Part shown: in pieces, positions 32,836-42,402 of the stretch
Position numbering within the stretch: the stretch's first letter is position 1
Layout: every line of letters starts with the position of its first letter
DNA from: Photobacterium angustum
GTDB taxonomy: Bacteria > Pseudomonadota > Gammaproteobacteria > Enterobacterales > Vibrionaceae
Length of the DNA stretch: 64,000 bases
Assembly: GCF_003026365.1 (NCBI RefSeq)
Contig: NZ_PYOM01000011.1
Span: 62,001-126,000 of the forward strand
Direction: 5' to 3'
Program-made: the position numbers and the translations under genes
Notes under the pieces: generated by a model
Told to the model about the DNA's origin: nothing
Database searches by the model: none
Seen by the model: the letters and a program-made list of their open reading frames with translations, nothing else

Positions 32836-32968
32836 AAAAAAACCTCATAAAAGATGGCTCAGAAAGGTGACTTCTGATTCCAAATGCTGGTAAAATCTGC
32901 CGCCATATTAACCGTGTTAATCCGCAAGTGCCAACTTGATTGGTCTGGCGGTTATTCGCACAAATCAT

Positions 32969-32997
32969 TTGACAATTACAAAGAACCAAGGCATAGT
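32969..32997 (+). promoter_or_regulatory. rpsT promoter
   Basis: TTGACA (32969-32974), 17-base spacer, CATAGT (32992-32997). The start point would fall near 33004, giving a leader of about 40 bases before the TTG start. Confidence 0.65.
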
Positions 32998-33043
32998 CCT
33001 CGGCCTTAAATTGTCACCGTACCAAGATTTGGGAGTTACACCC

Positions 33044-33304
33044 TTGGCAAATATCAAATCTGCTAAGAAACGTGCACTAACTTCAGAAAAACGTCGCCAG
33101 CACAACGCTAGCCGTCGTTCTATGATGCGCACTTTCTTCAAGAAAGTAATTATCGCTATTGAAGCTGGTAATAAAGAAGCTGCAACACAAGCTTTCGTTG
33201 AAATGCAACCTGTTATGGATCGCATGGCTACTAAAGGCCTGATCCACAAAAACAAAGCTGCACGTCATAAAGCTCGTCTAGCTGCTAAAATCAAAGCTCT
33301 TTAA
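33044..33304 (+). CDS. rpsT: 30S ribosomal protein S20
   Basis: S20 binds helices of the 16S 5' domain and 3' minor domain. I start the gene at the TTG at 33044-33046 ([17 protein letters not shown], 86 residues) because E. coli rpsT also starts with TTG, GGGAG lies eight bases upstream, and the promoter above leaves the longer frame untranscribed. In E. coli the UUG start is part of S20 autoregulation; the same may hold here. Confidence 0.97.
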   Translation: MANIKSAKKRALTSEKRRQHNASRRSMMRTFFKKVIIAIEAGNKEAATQAFVEMQPVMDRMATKGLIHKNKAARHKARLAAKIKAL

Positions 33305-33328
33305 TTTTTAATTATTGAGTTTAGATTT

Positions 33329-33358
33329 AAAAAAACCGACCTCGAGTCGGTTTTTTTA
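33329..33358 (+). terminator. rpsT terminator
   Basis: AAACCGAC/GTCGGTTT around a CTCGA loop with a long T-run, about 25 bases after rpsT. Confidence 0.92.
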
Positions 33359-33444
33359 TATCTGAAATTTATATTCCTCTGACTCTCTGCTGCCATCTTT
33401 GTGGCACACTGTCTTCTCATTCTTATCTTCATTAAGAGCAAAAC

Positions 33445-34071
33445 ATGAAAAAAACGTTGTTACGAGGTTTGCTCAACGTCCTACCTTTAGTCTTGAGCAT
33501 ATGGCTATTTTGGTCATTATTTGAGTCATTAGACAAAGTCGGTAACTTTTTATTTGGTTTATTCCATATCACCGAGTTATTCAAAGGCGCAGGATTTTTA
33601 TTGATCCTGACTTTATTGTTTATTGCTGGCCTTCTTTTCTCTGTTAGCCCTATTGCTTGGCTGTATGATTTCATTATTCGCCAATTAATGCGTTTTCCGT
33701 TCTTTAAAACGGTATACAGCAGCATCAATGACATTGCATCACTCATGAGTAGCGATAATAAAAACAAAGGCCAACAAACGGTTTTAGTGCATCAAGCCAA
33801 TGATAGTTATGTAATAGGTTTTATTATGTCTGATGACATGCCAGAACCGCTCGCTAATGCACTCCCAGAGGGAGATTGGGTTCCCGTATTGTTCCCACTG
33901 AGCTATCAAATTGCTGGAGTGACAACCTTAGTTAAGCGTGAAGACTTAACACTTGTTGATTGGTCTTTCGAAGAAGCGATGCGCTACAACCTAACAGCAG
34001 GGATCTCTACACCCAAGGGAAAGAGTGATAAAAACACAAAAGAAGAAACAGACATACTTTCTGATAGCTGA
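33445..34071 (+). CDS. DUF502 family membrane protein
   Basis: A 208-residue protein of unknown function. Two N-terminal membrane segments (about 8-28 and 47-72) are followed by RFPFFKTVYSSINDIASLM, typical of DUF502 proteins, and a soluble domain that includes DWVPVLFPLSYQIAGVTTLV. The C-terminal tail is charged (KSDKNTKEETD). DUF502 genes are widespread in proteobacteria and plants (the plant COV proteins), with no biochemical role I can name. It converges on nhaR. Confidence 0.85.
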   Translation: MKKTLLRGLLNVLPLVLSIWLFWSLFESLDKVGNFLFGLFHITELFKGAGFLLILTLLFIAGLLFSVSPIAWLYDFIIRQLMRFPFFKTVYSSINDIASLMSSDNKNKGQQTVLVHQANDSYVIGFIMSDDMPEPLANALPEGDWVPVLFPLSYQIAGVTTLVKREDLTLVDWSFEEAMRYNLTAGISTPKGKSDKNTKEETDILSDS

Positions 34072-34116
34072 TAAATAAGCCCCTCATAAGCGCGCTATCC
34101 ATCAGCCTGCAACTTT

Positions 34117-34148
34117 AGTAGCCTCATAAATGGGTATGAGGCTACTTA
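34117..34148. terminator. Shared terminator of the DUF502 gene and nhaR
   Basis: AGTAGCCTCATA/TATGAGGCTACT, a 12-base perfect stem. T-runs are weak on both sides; it overlaps the nhaR stop region. Confidence 0.6.
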
Positions 34149-35033
34149 AACAAATAACCGACTAAAATCCGCCTCACAGATACGTGTGACCGATGGGTGC
34201 ATAATCATCCGCTCCGCAAAAATAACATAGTACTCTTCTGAAATATCATTCACTCGTTTTACCTCATGCACTTGGCACGATTCCTTTAACTCATCAGCAT
34301 AGTTAGAGGGAGCAATAAACATAGATTGTTGATAAGACGAAAAGGCTTTCATTAGAGCTGAATCATCAAATTCACCTAAAATATTAGGCGTGATCCCTTG
34401 TTGATCAAACCATTGGTGCAGTTTTCTCCCCATCGCAGAGCGGCGGCTTGGTACTAATAATTTATAATCTTCAATACATGCAGGAAACGTCGATTCTGGT
34501 AGTTTATCTGAGCAGAAAAAGCTCATTCCAGATTCCCCTAATTTCTTACTGTATAAACCAGGGCTTTGAGTGGAATCAACGGGGCAATCAGAAAGGATCA
34601 TATCAAGCTTATGCTGGGATAATTGTTCTAACAGCATCTCATGGGTTGATTCAAAACAGCTAAAATGAATTCGCTGATCATCAGGCATGCCTTCTAATAA
34701 CACTTGGCTAACTAACCGTTTAGACAACGCATCAGCAACCCCTACTTCAAAAAGCTGATTATCTCGCTGGGTATAATTGATCCGGTCTAGCATTTGATAA
34801 CTTAAATCAAACATTTTATCGGCATACTTAAACACCATTTGTCCTAATTCAGTTGGCTCAATCTGTCGCCCTACGCGTTTAGTTAATCGCCCTTTTAAAC
34901 GATCTTCTAAAGCACGGATCTGCCCAGTAACTGTCTGTGGTGCCAGAAATAAAGCATCCGCTGCTTTGGTCACAGAGCCTTGTTTACACACCATCCAAAA
35001 ATAATATAAGTGATTATAGTTTAAGTGAGACAT
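34146..35033 (-). CDS. nhaR: LysR-type regulator NhaR
   Basis: NhaR activates nhaA in response to Na+ and, in E. coli, also osmC and pga genes. The 295-residue product has an N-terminal winged helix ([27 protein letters not shown]) and a LysR effector domain; the opening [21 protein letters not shown] is very close to E. coli NhaR. It lies downstream of nhaA on the same strand, separated by the small exported-protein gene and a terminator. Confidence 0.95.
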   Translation of the reverse strand: MSHLNYNHLYYFWMVCKQGSVTKAADALFLAPQTVTGQIRALEDRLKGRLTKRVGRQIEPTELGQMVFKYADKMFDLSYQMLDRINYTQRDNQLFEVGVADALSKRLVSQVLLEGMPDDQRIHFSCFESTHEMLLEQLSQHKLDMILSDCPVDSTQSPGLYSKKLGESGMSFFCSDKLPESTFPACIEDYKLLVPSRRSAMGRKLHQWFDQQGITPNILGEFDDSALMKAFSSYQQSMFIAPSNYADELKESCQVHEVKRVNDISEEYYVIFAERMIMHPSVTRICEADFSRLFV

Positions 35034-35048
35034 ACCATTACGAACCCA

Positions 35049-35091
35049 TAAAAAAACCCCAACGACAAAGCTTACGCAGTGCCACTGGGGT
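35049..35091 (-). terminator. Terminator of the nhaA unit
   Basis: GACCCCA-like stem: TGGGGT (35086-35091) with ACCCCA (35056-35061) across a 24-base loop, followed by seven Ts on the minus strand. It ends the nhaA/small-protein transcript before nhaR. Confidence 0.65.
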
Positions 35092-35139
35092 CTTCAATCT
35101 TTATCTTATTATTTCTAATAAGCGCGTAATAGAAACCTA

Positions 35140-35394
35140 TTAACTCGCAGGTTGACGATTAAATCGTTCAAGATTGCGATATAGCTCACCGCTTCGCTGC
35201 TCAAGTGCTCGATCTTGGAAAGATGGTTTAGAGGTGATTACTTTTTTTACCTCTTCTTTCCCATCATTTAAACCTTGCAGATAAGCCTGACAAACCTCAG
35301 TTCTGTTAGTCGTTGTACAATGTTGGTAGTTCATTGCTGCAACACTTGAGGTTGCGAAAGTTGAAAACAGTATAGCTAATAGGTATTTATACAT
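35140..35394 (-). CDS. Small exported protein, unknown function, coupled to nhaA
   Basis: 84 residues. An N-terminal signal peptide (MYKYLLAILFSTFATSSVAA) is followed by a short mature protein of about 64 residues with two cysteines (HCTTTNRTEVC) close enough for a disulfide, and a charged helical remainder. Its ATG lies one base after the nhaA stop (TAATATG), a sign of translational coupling. I do not recognise a family. A periplasmic partner of Na+/H+ exchange is possible but only from position. Confidence 0.7.
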   Translation of the reverse strand: MYKYLLAILFSTFATSSVAAMNYQHCTTTNRTEVCQAYLQGLNDGKEEVKKVITSKPSFQDRALEQRSGELYRNLERFNRQPAS

Positions 35395-35395
35395 A

Positions 35396-36565
35396 TTACG
35401 CCTCTACTTTTTGTGCTTCCTTTGGAAGAGAACGACTCAGTAACACGTAACCCACAACTGCCGCTACTGTTGAGCCTAACAATATTCCTAATCGTGAGTA
35501 TGTTGCAAAGCTTTCACCTGCCCCAACAAATGCTAATGATGAGATGAAAATCGACATCGTAAAGCCGATACCACACAGTACCGATACCGCAAAAATATGC
35601 TTAAAGTTAATATCATCAGGTAATTTCGCAAAACCACATTTCACAGCGATAATACATGCCGTAAAGATACCTAATGGTTTACCAATAAACAGACCTGCTG
35701 CGATACCTGCAGGTAACATTGATGACAAACTTTCTAAAGACACGCCATCTAATGAGATCCCTGCATTAGCGAAAGCAAAGATAGGTAGAATCAAGAAAGC
35801 AACATACGGGTGTAGTACATGCTCTAAATGCTTCAATGGTGAGTGTTTATCTGAACGACCATCTTTGCCCGTTAGTGGAATAGTAAAACCAAGGATAACA
35901 CCAGCTAATGTAGCGTGAACGCCTGATTGCAATACACTAAACCACAAAATAGCACCGACAATTAAGTACCAAGAAAGCTTAGTAACATTCTTCGCATTCA
36001 TGATGAACAAGGTCGCTGTAGCAACAAAAGCAACCGCAAGAGCAATCGTTGATAGATCAGAGCTATAGAACAGCGCGATAATGATAATCACACCTAAATC
36101 ATCAATAATCGCAAGTGCAAGCAAGAACACTTTCAAGCTTACCGGTACACGATTACCCAGTAGTGCCATCACACCTAATGCAAATGCGATATCTGTCGCA
36201 GCAGGAATTGCCCAGCCTTTAATAGCCATTGGATCGTTATAGTTAAACGCAACATAAATTAATGCTGGTGCAACCATACCGCCCACTGCCGCAATAGCAG
36301 GGAAAATCGCTTTCTCTTTAGTATTTAGCGCTCCTTCAATTAGCTCACGCTTTACTTCTAAGCCAATAAGCAAAAAGAAAACAGCCATTAGACCATCATT
36401 GATCCAATGAGAAACAGATAAGCCAGCAACATAACTGTGCAATGTATCGGTATACACTGATGCTAGCGGTGAATTAGCAATGATCATCGCAATAAGCGCA
36501 GCAATAATCAGCACAATTCCACCAGCTGATTCTAATTTAAGAAACTTACGAATAGCATCGGTCAT
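35396..36565 (-). CDS. nhaA: Na+/H+ antiporter NhaA
   Basis: NhaA expels Na+ or Li+ in exchange for two protons and supports growth in salt and at alkaline pH. The 389 residues (E. coli 388) have about 12 membrane helices; the ion-binding aspartate pair appears in [17 protein letters not shown], and the helix-IV segment [10 protein letters not shown] is intact. It is followed at one base by a small exported-protein gene and then nhaR. Confidence 0.98.
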   Translation of the reverse strand: MTDAIRKFLKLESAGGIVLIIAALIAMIIANSPLASVYTDTLHSYVAGLSVSHWINDGLMAVFFLLIGLEVKRELIEGALNTKEKAIFPAIAAVGGMVAPALIYVAFNYNDPMAIKGWAIPAATDIAFALGVMALLGNRVPVSLKVFLLALAIIDDLGVIIIIALFYSSDLSTIALAVAFVATATLFIMNAKNVTKLSWYLIVGAILWFSVLQSGVHATLAGVILGFTIPLTGKDGRSDKHSPLKHLEHVLHPYVAFLILPIFAFANAGISLDGVSLESLSSMLPAGIAAGLFIGKPLGIFTACIIAVKCGFAKLPDDINFKHIFAVSVLCGIGFTMSIFISSLAFVGAGESFATYSRLGILLGSTVAAVVGYVLLSRSLPKEAQKVEA

Positions 36566-36594
36566 CGACCGTCACTCCTATAAAACAATATGAA

Positions 36595-36741
36595 TTAATC
36601 AATTAAATGCAGTGTAAACGTCATTCTCAGCACTTGTGAAATCGTTTGTTTAGATGCAATAACTCGGAAATACCGAATAATTAGAGCTATAACAATATAA
36701 TAACCGTGCTGTACTAACGAACGTTTGACATTAGCGCGCAT
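36595..36741 (-). CDS. Possible 48-residue hydrophobic upstream ORF before nhaA
   Basis: An ATG at 36739-36741 preceded by AGGGA opens a frame of 48 codons ending 29 bases before nhaA: basic N-terminus, a hydrophobic stretch (HGYYIVIALIIRYF), and a basic end. It could be a leader peptide or small membrane protein, or chance. The ribosome site is only a base or two from the ATG, which argues against it. Confidence 0.2.
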   Translation of the reverse strand: MRANVKRSLVQHGYYIVIALIIRYFRVIASKQTISQVLRMTFTLHLID

Positions 36742-37078
36742 TTCCCTGTCATGTGCTTCCCTATTAAATATAGGCAAACTGTCATAATTGACCGATTTTT
36801 ACGACTTATCGTAAAAAAAGACAACCTTTCTATATACCACATTAAAAAAAAATCAAATTTCCTTTTTCATCAAAATTCTCTTAATAATCCATATATAACA
36901 GATAGTTAATTATATAAAAACAAAAATAAAATAGTGTCAGTTAATCGCTTGCTATCACAAAAAAGCGACAAATCATGTTTGTGACAATCAGTGTAATATT
37001 TCTGAAATAAAAGCAATCTACTATCCACACAGATTTCAACAAAATGACACCAAAACGACATACTATTGTCATGGAGAA
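36742..37078. other. nhaA-nptA divergent intergenic region
   Basis: AT-rich control region for two Na+-linked transporters read in opposite directions. I see no other gene. Runs of A/T at 36830-36935 suggest curved DNA. On the nptA side TGACA-type repeats resemble a Pho box (separate entry). Confidence 0.5.
37045..37060 (-). promoter_or_regulatory. Pho-box-like repeat before nptA
   Basis: TGACA (37045-37049) and CGACA (37056-37060) are spaced 11 bases, the spacing of PhoB half-sites read on the reverse strand (TGTCG...TGTCA). The distance to the nptA start (25 bases) is unusually short, so this is only a candidate. Confidence 0.3.
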
Positions 37079-37084
37079 ATGATT

Positions 37085-38227
37085 ATGACTACCCAAGCCA
37101 CTACTGCTGTATCTAAGTTCAGCTCTATGCGTTGGGTCCGCTGGGCCAATCTAGCGTTCATGCTTTATCTTTTACTTGTTGCTGTATCTATGATCAGCAG
37201 CGGTTTTAAATGGTCTGTTGGCGAACAAGCTAAAACCTTATTCGAATTTGCCTCTCACCCTGTAGCAGGGCTTATGATTGGTTTAATCGCAACAGCATTA
37301 ATTCAGTCTTCAAGTACGGTAACGTCAATCATTGTTGGTCTTGTTGCCGGTGGCTTGCCTGTTGAAACAGCAATCCCAATGGTAATGGGTGCAAATATTG
37401 GTACTACACTAACCAATACGTTAGTGAGCTTAGGGCATGCGCGTTGTAAGGATGAATTCCGTCGTGCTTTTGCCAGTGCAACCGTCCATGATTTCTTCAA
37501 CCTACTAGCTGTAGCAATTTTCTTGCCGCTAGAGATGATGTTTGGTCTGCTAGATAAAATGTCTAGTTGGTTAGTGTCTCCATTCTTAAGTGCGGGTGAT
37601 ATGAGCATGAAGGGAATGGACTTTATGAAGCCATTAACTAAACCTGCAGTAGAGCTAGTAAAAGGTCCTCTAGAAGCATTTGGTTCTATGGGTGGTGTCG
37701 CGCTTAGCTTCATCGGTATCGCATTAATCTTCTTCGCGATTACGGTTATGGGTAAGCTAATGCGTAGCCTAATGGTTGGTCGTGCTCGTGATATTCTAAA
37801 AAGTGCAATTGGTCGTGGTCCACTGCATGGCATTGCGTCAGGTACAGCAGTAACGATTTTAGTACAATCATCATCAACAACAACAAGCTTGATGGTACCG
37901 CTAGTAGGTACAGGTGTATTAAAAGTACGTGATGTATACCCATTCACGCTTGGTGCAAACATCGGTACATGTATCACTGCACTATTAGCAGCAACAGCAG
38001 TATCAGGTGATAACGCAGTATTTGCATTACAGATTGCACTGGTACACTTATGTTTCAATGTAATGGCAACAGTACTGATTTACGGTATTCCATTCTTACG
38101 TGAAATTCCGTTGAAGTGCGCATTCTTCTTAAGTGACTTAGCAACTAAGAACAAAGTAGCAGTCGCAGGTTACCTTGGCTTAGTATTCATCGCTATCCCA
38201 GGTGCAATTTTAGCATTAACTGCTTAA
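37085..38227 (+). CDS. nptA: Na+/phosphate cotransporter, NptA type
   Basis: Takes up inorganic phosphate with Na+ across the inner membrane. The 380-residue protein is built from two inverted halves, each with the hallmark QSSST segment (IATALIQSSSTVTSIIVG and TVTILVQSSSTTTSLMVP) and a following GANIGT motif. I start it at the second ATG (37085) because GGAG then has eight-base spacing; an ATG six bases earlier is too close to it. V. cholerae nptA has the same length and lies near thyA. Confidence 0.95.
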   Translation: MTTQATTAVSKFSSMRWVRWANLAFMLYLLLVAVSMISSGFKWSVGEQAKTLFEFASHPVAGLMIGLIATALIQSSSTVTSIIVGLVAGGLPVETAIPMVMGANIGTTLTNTLVSLGHARCKDEFRRAFASATVHDFFNLLAVAIFLPLEMMFGLLDKMSSWLVSPFLSAGDMSMKGMDFMKPLTKPAVELVKGPLEAFGSMGGVALSFIGIALIFFAITVMGKLMRSLMVGRARDILKSAIGRGPLHGIASGTAVTILVQSSSTTTSLMVPLVGTGVLKVRDVYPFTLGANIGTCITALLAATAVSGDNAVFALQIALVHLCFNVMATVLIYGIPFLREIPLKCAFFLSDLATKNKVAVAGYLGLVFIAIPGAILALTA

Positions 38228-38242
38228 TTAATACCGCGCTAC

Positions 38243-38274
38243 GAAAAAGCCCAGCTTATGCTGGGCTTTTTTAT
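38243..38274. terminator. nptA/thyA bidirectional terminator
   Basis: AAAAGCCCAGC/GCTGGGCTTTT with a TTAT loop and T-runs on both sides, between the convergent nptA and thyA. Confidence 0.92.
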
Positions 38275-38324
38275 TTCTTACCATTCTGATTACATTTACT
38301 TTTTAGTATATGTTATTGATGAAT

Positions 38325-39176
38325 CTAAACAGAAAATGGGTATTGAATCGCATCATGATGCTCATAACCCACCACTTCAAAATCATCTAACGTTACCCAT
38401 GTTTCTAAATCTTCTAATGACTTGATCTTCGGGTTGATTTTAAGTTGTGGTGAAGCAAATGGAGTACGCTTTAATTGTACATCACGCATAAGCTCTAACT
38501 GATCTTCATAGATATGTGCGTTGATAATTTTGTGGTAAGCCTGACCCGCTTTATGACCTGTTATTTGCGCCATTAGTGCTAGTAAGGTGAATACTTGTAC
38601 TTGGTTGAAGTTTAACCCTAACGGTACATCACATGAGCGTTGATAGCTCGTTAAATATAACGTATCACCCAGTAGTGAAAATGTATGTGTATGCATGCAA
38701 GGACGCAGACACCCCATATCAAACTCACCTGGGTTATAAAACGTTAATATTTCACCGCGATCATCAATACCTTTGGTTAAATCATCGACAATCTTCTTTA
38801 ATTGATCAATTGGCGTACCGTCTGATTTTTGCCAACGACGACCTTGAACACCATAAACACGTCCCATGTCATCTTCACCTTTACGATGAGGATTGTTCAG
38901 CCATGCTTGGTTATCATTGGCGTTAGCATTCCATGTGTTACAGCCAATCGCACGAAATTGCGCTGCATTATCATAGCCACGTAAGTAACCGAGAAGCTCT
39001 GCTATTGCCGCTTTCCAGAAACTTTTACGAGTAGTGATCAACGGAAACTGATTATTAGCAACATCATAAGTCAGATCAGCATTGATAACCGTTAAACAAC
39101 GCTTACCTGTACGTTCATTTTCAATCCATACACCGTCATCAACGATGCGTTGGCATAAGGCTAAATATTGTTTCAT
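38325..39176 (-). CDS. thyA: Thymidylate synthase
   Basis: Methylates dUMP to dTMP using methylene-tetrahydrofolate. The catalytic cysteine is C160 in [12 protein letters not shown], and the phosphate-binding arginines lie in [19 protein letters not shown]. At 283 residues it is longer and clearly more divergent than the E. coli enzyme (264), but of the length I expect for Vibrio ThyA. It lies directly after the TSUP gene with no lgt between them. Confidence 0.97.
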   Translation of the reverse strand: MKQYLALCQRIVDDGVWIENERTGKRCLTVINADLTYDVANNQFPLITTRKSFWKAAIAELLGYLRGYDNAAQFRAIGCNTWNANANDNQAWLNNPHRKGEDDMGRVYGVQGRRWQKSDGTPIDQLKKIVDDLTKGIDDRGEILTFYNPGEFDMGCLRPCMHTHTFSLLGDTLYLTSYQRSCDVPLGLNFNQVQVFTLLALMAQITGHKAGQAYHKIINAHIYEDQLELMRDVQLKRTPFASPQLKINPKIKSLEDLETWVTLDDFEVVGYEHHDAIQYPFSV

Positions 39177-39265
39177 AGTCCTACTCGTAAATTGAATACG
39201 CCCAGCAAAAGCTAGGCGCGAAAATTAGTAATTGTTATTCTATCAGAAGCCTGTTGGCCCTGCTG

Positions 39266-40069
39266 TTAACTTAAAAACATTTTTATACTGATCACTAACA
39301 ATAACACCGCAAATAGCTTTTTCAGTGTCGGGGTCGGTAGTCGACTCACCAACGCCGCGCCGTAACGAGTTGCGATCATTGATGTTGCTGCAATACCAAA
39401 TAAAGCAGGTAAATATACATAACCCGCACTAAACGCTGGTAACGATTCACTGCCAACACCTGCGTAAATAAACCCAATCATTCCAGAAACAGCAATTAAG
39501 AAACCAACGAGCGAAGCGGTACCGATAGCACGTCGCATCTCAATACCATAATAACTTAAATACGGTACGGTTAATGATCCTCCCCCAATGCCAGCGAGAC
39601 TTGAAATCAAACCAATGATGCCACCACTTGATACACATGCTAGTGAGTTTGGCAAAGGCTTATTATTTATCACTTTCATTGAGAGCAACATCTGAATTGC
39701 TAGGCATAATACGATGACAGCAAAAATTTTAGGTAAATAATGTGAAGGGATGATCTCAGCAACAACACTTCCCCCCAATCCACCAGCAATGATCCCTGGG
39801 GCTAATGTTTTTACTACTGAAAAATCAATATTTCCAAGTTTAAAGTGGTTACGAGCTGAGGCCATTGACGTCATAACAATACTGGCAAGTGAGGTCGCTA
39901 ACGCAATATGCATCACAAGATGCGATGCAATTCCAGCTTTCGGTAATAACCAAACTAGAGCAGGTACAACCAATAAGCCTCCGCCGATGCCTAATAAACC
40001 AGCCAATAGGCCGACGACAGACCCCAATAGCAAACACATGCTAAATAGCCAAAGTGTTGTTTCATACAT
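39266..40069 (-). CDS. TSUP (TauE/SafE) family permease
   Basis: A 267-residue inner-membrane protein with about eight helices in two repeats, each opening with a glycine-rich turn: LLAGLLGIGGGLLVVP near the start and ISSLAGIGGGSLTVPYLSYYG in the middle. The family exports or imports sulfur compounds and organic anions; the substrate cannot be told here. It starts 27 bases after ptsP on the same strand and is probably co-transcribed with it. Confidence 0.88.
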   Translation of the reverse strand: MYETTLWLFSMCLLLGSVVGLLAGLLGIGGGLLVVPALVWLLPKAGIASHLVMHIALATSLASIVMTSMASARNHFKLGNIDFSVVKTLAPGIIAGGLGGSVVAEIIPSHYLPKIFAVIVLCLAIQMLLSMKVINNKPLPNSLACVSSGGIIGLISSLAGIGGGSLTVPYLSYYGIEMRRAIGTASLVGFLIAVSGMIGFIYAGVGSESLPAFSAGYVYLPALFGIAATSMIATRYGAALVSRLPTPTLKKLFAVLLLVISIKMFLS

Positions 40070-40096
40070 AATACGTAACCAATATAAAAAAGTGTT

Positions 40097-42343
40097 CTAC
40101 TTACCCGCGCGGATAAATCCACCTAAACCATGCTGCTCGACAAACAACGTTGTTCTATCCCTTACTTCACAAGATAAATGTACCGCGAGAACATCATCCG
40201 CCAATTGCGCCATATCAAGTGCTGAGACATGACGTAATATATATTTTATTTTGGCTACATTACGGGTATTCATACTCAATGATCGATACCCCATTCCGAC
40301 TAATAAAATTGCACCAACCGGATCTCCAGCTAACTCACCACAAACACACACTGGAATTTGGTAACGCTCTGCACTATCGATAATATGTTTTAACGCATTT
40401 AAAACAGCAGGATGAAGCGCATCATAAACATTGGCGACACGAGAGTTATTACGATCAACGGCAAGCAAATATTGAGTTAAATCATTACTACCGACTGAAA
40501 TAAAATCAACTTTATCGGCTAACGTATGGAGCTGATAAAGCATTGACGGTACTTCAATCATGATACCTAAACGTGGTTTTCTTAACTCACCATCATATTG
40601 AGCAGCCACTTCCTGATAGGCGCGCTCAATTAATATTTTGGCTTCATCAAGTTCTGCTATCCCGGAGATCATCGGAAGCAATATATCCATATTATTCAGG
40701 CCGATACTGGCACGTAACATCGCTCTGACTTGAATTAAAAAAATCTCGGGATGATCTAAGGTAAAACGGATCCCACGCCAACCTAAAAAAGGATTATCTT
40801 CCTCTATCGTTAAATACGGTAACGGTTTATCGCCTCCAATATCGAGCGTTCGCATCACAACGGTTTGGTCGGGATAGGTCTGTAAAATAGAACGATATTG
40901 ATTAATTTGTTCATCTTCTGAAGGAAAACTACGTTGCAGTAAAAAAGGCACTTCGGTGCGATATAAGCCAACCCCGTCAACCCCTTTATTAACCGCAATA
41001 CTGGTATCAGCACTTAAACCTGCATTTAAGTGGACCATGATCCGTTGATTATCTTTGGTATAGGCTTCTTTATCTAAATCACCTTCAACCGTTTTGGCTA
41101 GCTCTTGCTCTTCCCGCAATAAACGGCGATATTCAATTAATACATGACGATTAGGGTTAACAAGAAAATCACCACGGTAACCATCAACAATAACTAAATT
41201 GTTATGTACCATATGAGGAACAAAGTCGACCCCCATAATAGCAGGGATACCGAGTGCTCTAGACAAAATAGCAGCGTGTGAGTTGGCGGCCCCCTCTTGA
41301 GCAACAACCGCTGCTAACTTTCCTAAAGGAACTGTTGCAAGCATCGCTGCTGTTAACTCTCGGGTTAATAACACCACAGGTTCATCCCACTGCAACTCAT
41401 CGACTTCTTCATCACGTAAAAAGAACAATAAGCGCTGGCCTAACTCGCGAATATCTTGTGCACGCTCTTTGAGATATTGATCTTTCATATTCGCAAAACG
41501 AGCGGAATAGGATTCAACCACTTGACGCACAGCCCATTCAGCCTGATCACCACAAGCAATACGGGCTTTCAGATCTTTGCGCAGCATAGGATCATTGAGT
41601 AAATGGCTGAATAAATCAAAAATGGCGAGGGTTTCTTTTTGCAGTTCACTATCAAAACGTTTACGTAAACGTCGAAACTCTGTACTGGCCGCTTCTATCG
41701 CGATAGTTAAACGTTCTTGCTCAAAATTAACATCAAGACAAGACGTGGGAGCAACGTGTTCTAATAGTGGTTGGGTATCGTCCCACCATGCTTTAGCAAC
41801 AGCAACACCAGCAGAAGCAGCTGATCCAGTAAGGTGCAATTTATTACCTTGATCAAACCACATTCCTTGTGCTTTCGCGTGAGCTAAAATACCTGATAAT
41901 TGAGCAGCAAGGGTAACTAAGAAAGATTCTTCACTTTCATTAAATTCCCGCTTTTCTCGTTGCTGTACAACAAGGACACCAAGTACTTGGCGCTGATGAA
42001 TGATAGGCGTGCCAAAGAACGATCGAAAGGATTCTTCTCCGATCCCTGGGAGATGTTTAAAATGAGGGTGTACACGAGCATCAGCAACATTAACGAGCTC
42101 AGCACTACGCCCCACAAGACCAACTAGACCTTGGTTAAAGCGTAAACTTACACGCCGCTGTGATTTATGCAGCCCTTGCGTTGCCATCAATGTATAAAGC
42201 TGACGCTCATGATTAGCAATATAGACCGAACAACAATCTGTTTTCATTGCCTGACAAGTGCTCATCACTAATTGATCTAGCGCTTCTATCAAGGTCTGGG
42301 CGCTGACAACCTTGTCAACTATCTCTCTAAGCTGTGTCAGCAT
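40097..42343 (-). CDS. ptsP: Phosphoenolpyruvate-protein phosphotransferase of the nitrogen PTS (EI-Ntr)
   Basis: EI-Ntr passes phosphate from PEP to NPr and then EIIA-Ntr, a regulatory relay tied to nitrogen and potassium. The 748 residues comprise an N-terminal GAF domain (about 15-155), the His domain with phosphorylated H356 (GAANSHAAILSRALGIPA), and the PEP-binding TIM barrel (GVGLYRTEVPFL, DIGGDKPLPY, SVGSNDLTQYLLAVDR). It follows rppH as in E. coli. Confidence 0.98.
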   Translation of the reverse strand: MLTQLREIVDKVVSAQTLIEALDQLVMSTCQAMKTDCCSVYIANHERQLYTLMATQGLHKSQRRVSLRFNQGLVGLVGRSAELVNVADARVHPHFKHLPGIGEESFRSFFGTPIIHQRQVLGVLVVQQREKREFNESEESFLVTLAAQLSGILAHAKAQGMWFDQGNKLHLTGSAASAGVAVAKAWWDDTQPLLEHVAPTSCLDVNFEQERLTIAIEAASTEFRRLRKRFDSELQKETLAIFDLFSHLLNDPMLRKDLKARIACGDQAEWAVRQVVESYSARFANMKDQYLKERAQDIRELGQRLLFFLRDEEVDELQWDEPVVLLTRELTAAMLATVPLGKLAAVVAQEGAANSHAAILSRALGIPAIMGVDFVPHMVHNNLVIVDGYRGDFLVNPNRHVLIEYRRLLREEQELAKTVEGDLDKEAYTKDNQRIMVHLNAGLSADTSIAVNKGVDGVGLYRTEVPFLLQRSFPSEDEQINQYRSILQTYPDQTVVMRTLDIGGDKPLPYLTIEEDNPFLGWRGIRFTLDHPEIFLIQVRAMLRASIGLNNMDILLPMISGIAELDEAKILIERAYQEVAAQYDGELRKPRLGIMIEVPSMLYQLHTLADKVDFISVGSNDLTQYLLAVDRNNSRVANVYDALHPAVLNALKHIIDSAERYQIPVCVCGELAGDPVGAILLVGMGYRSLSMNTRNVAKIKYILRHVSALDMAQLADDVLAVHLSCEVRDRTTLFVEQHGLGGFIRAGK

Positions 42344-42402
42344 AACGAGCCTTATTATCCTTCTATATTGCCAATAACCTCTATATTACCGTATTACCTT
42401 AT

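Noticed and set aside
32936-33043. 36-codon N-terminal extension of rpsT
   Set aside because: It starts upstream of the promoter and has no similarity to S20; the TTG start with a good ribosome site is the better choice.
37303-38058. Open 251-codon minus-strand frame across nptA
   Set aside because: Antisense shadow of a strongly codon-biased gene. The product has no membrane pattern or family character, while the plus-strand frame is an unmistakable NptA.
39750-40232. Open 160-codon plus-strand frame over the TSUP and ptsP genes
   Set aside because: Runs antisense across two genuine genes and their junction and has low-complexity proline/asparagine-rich sequence.
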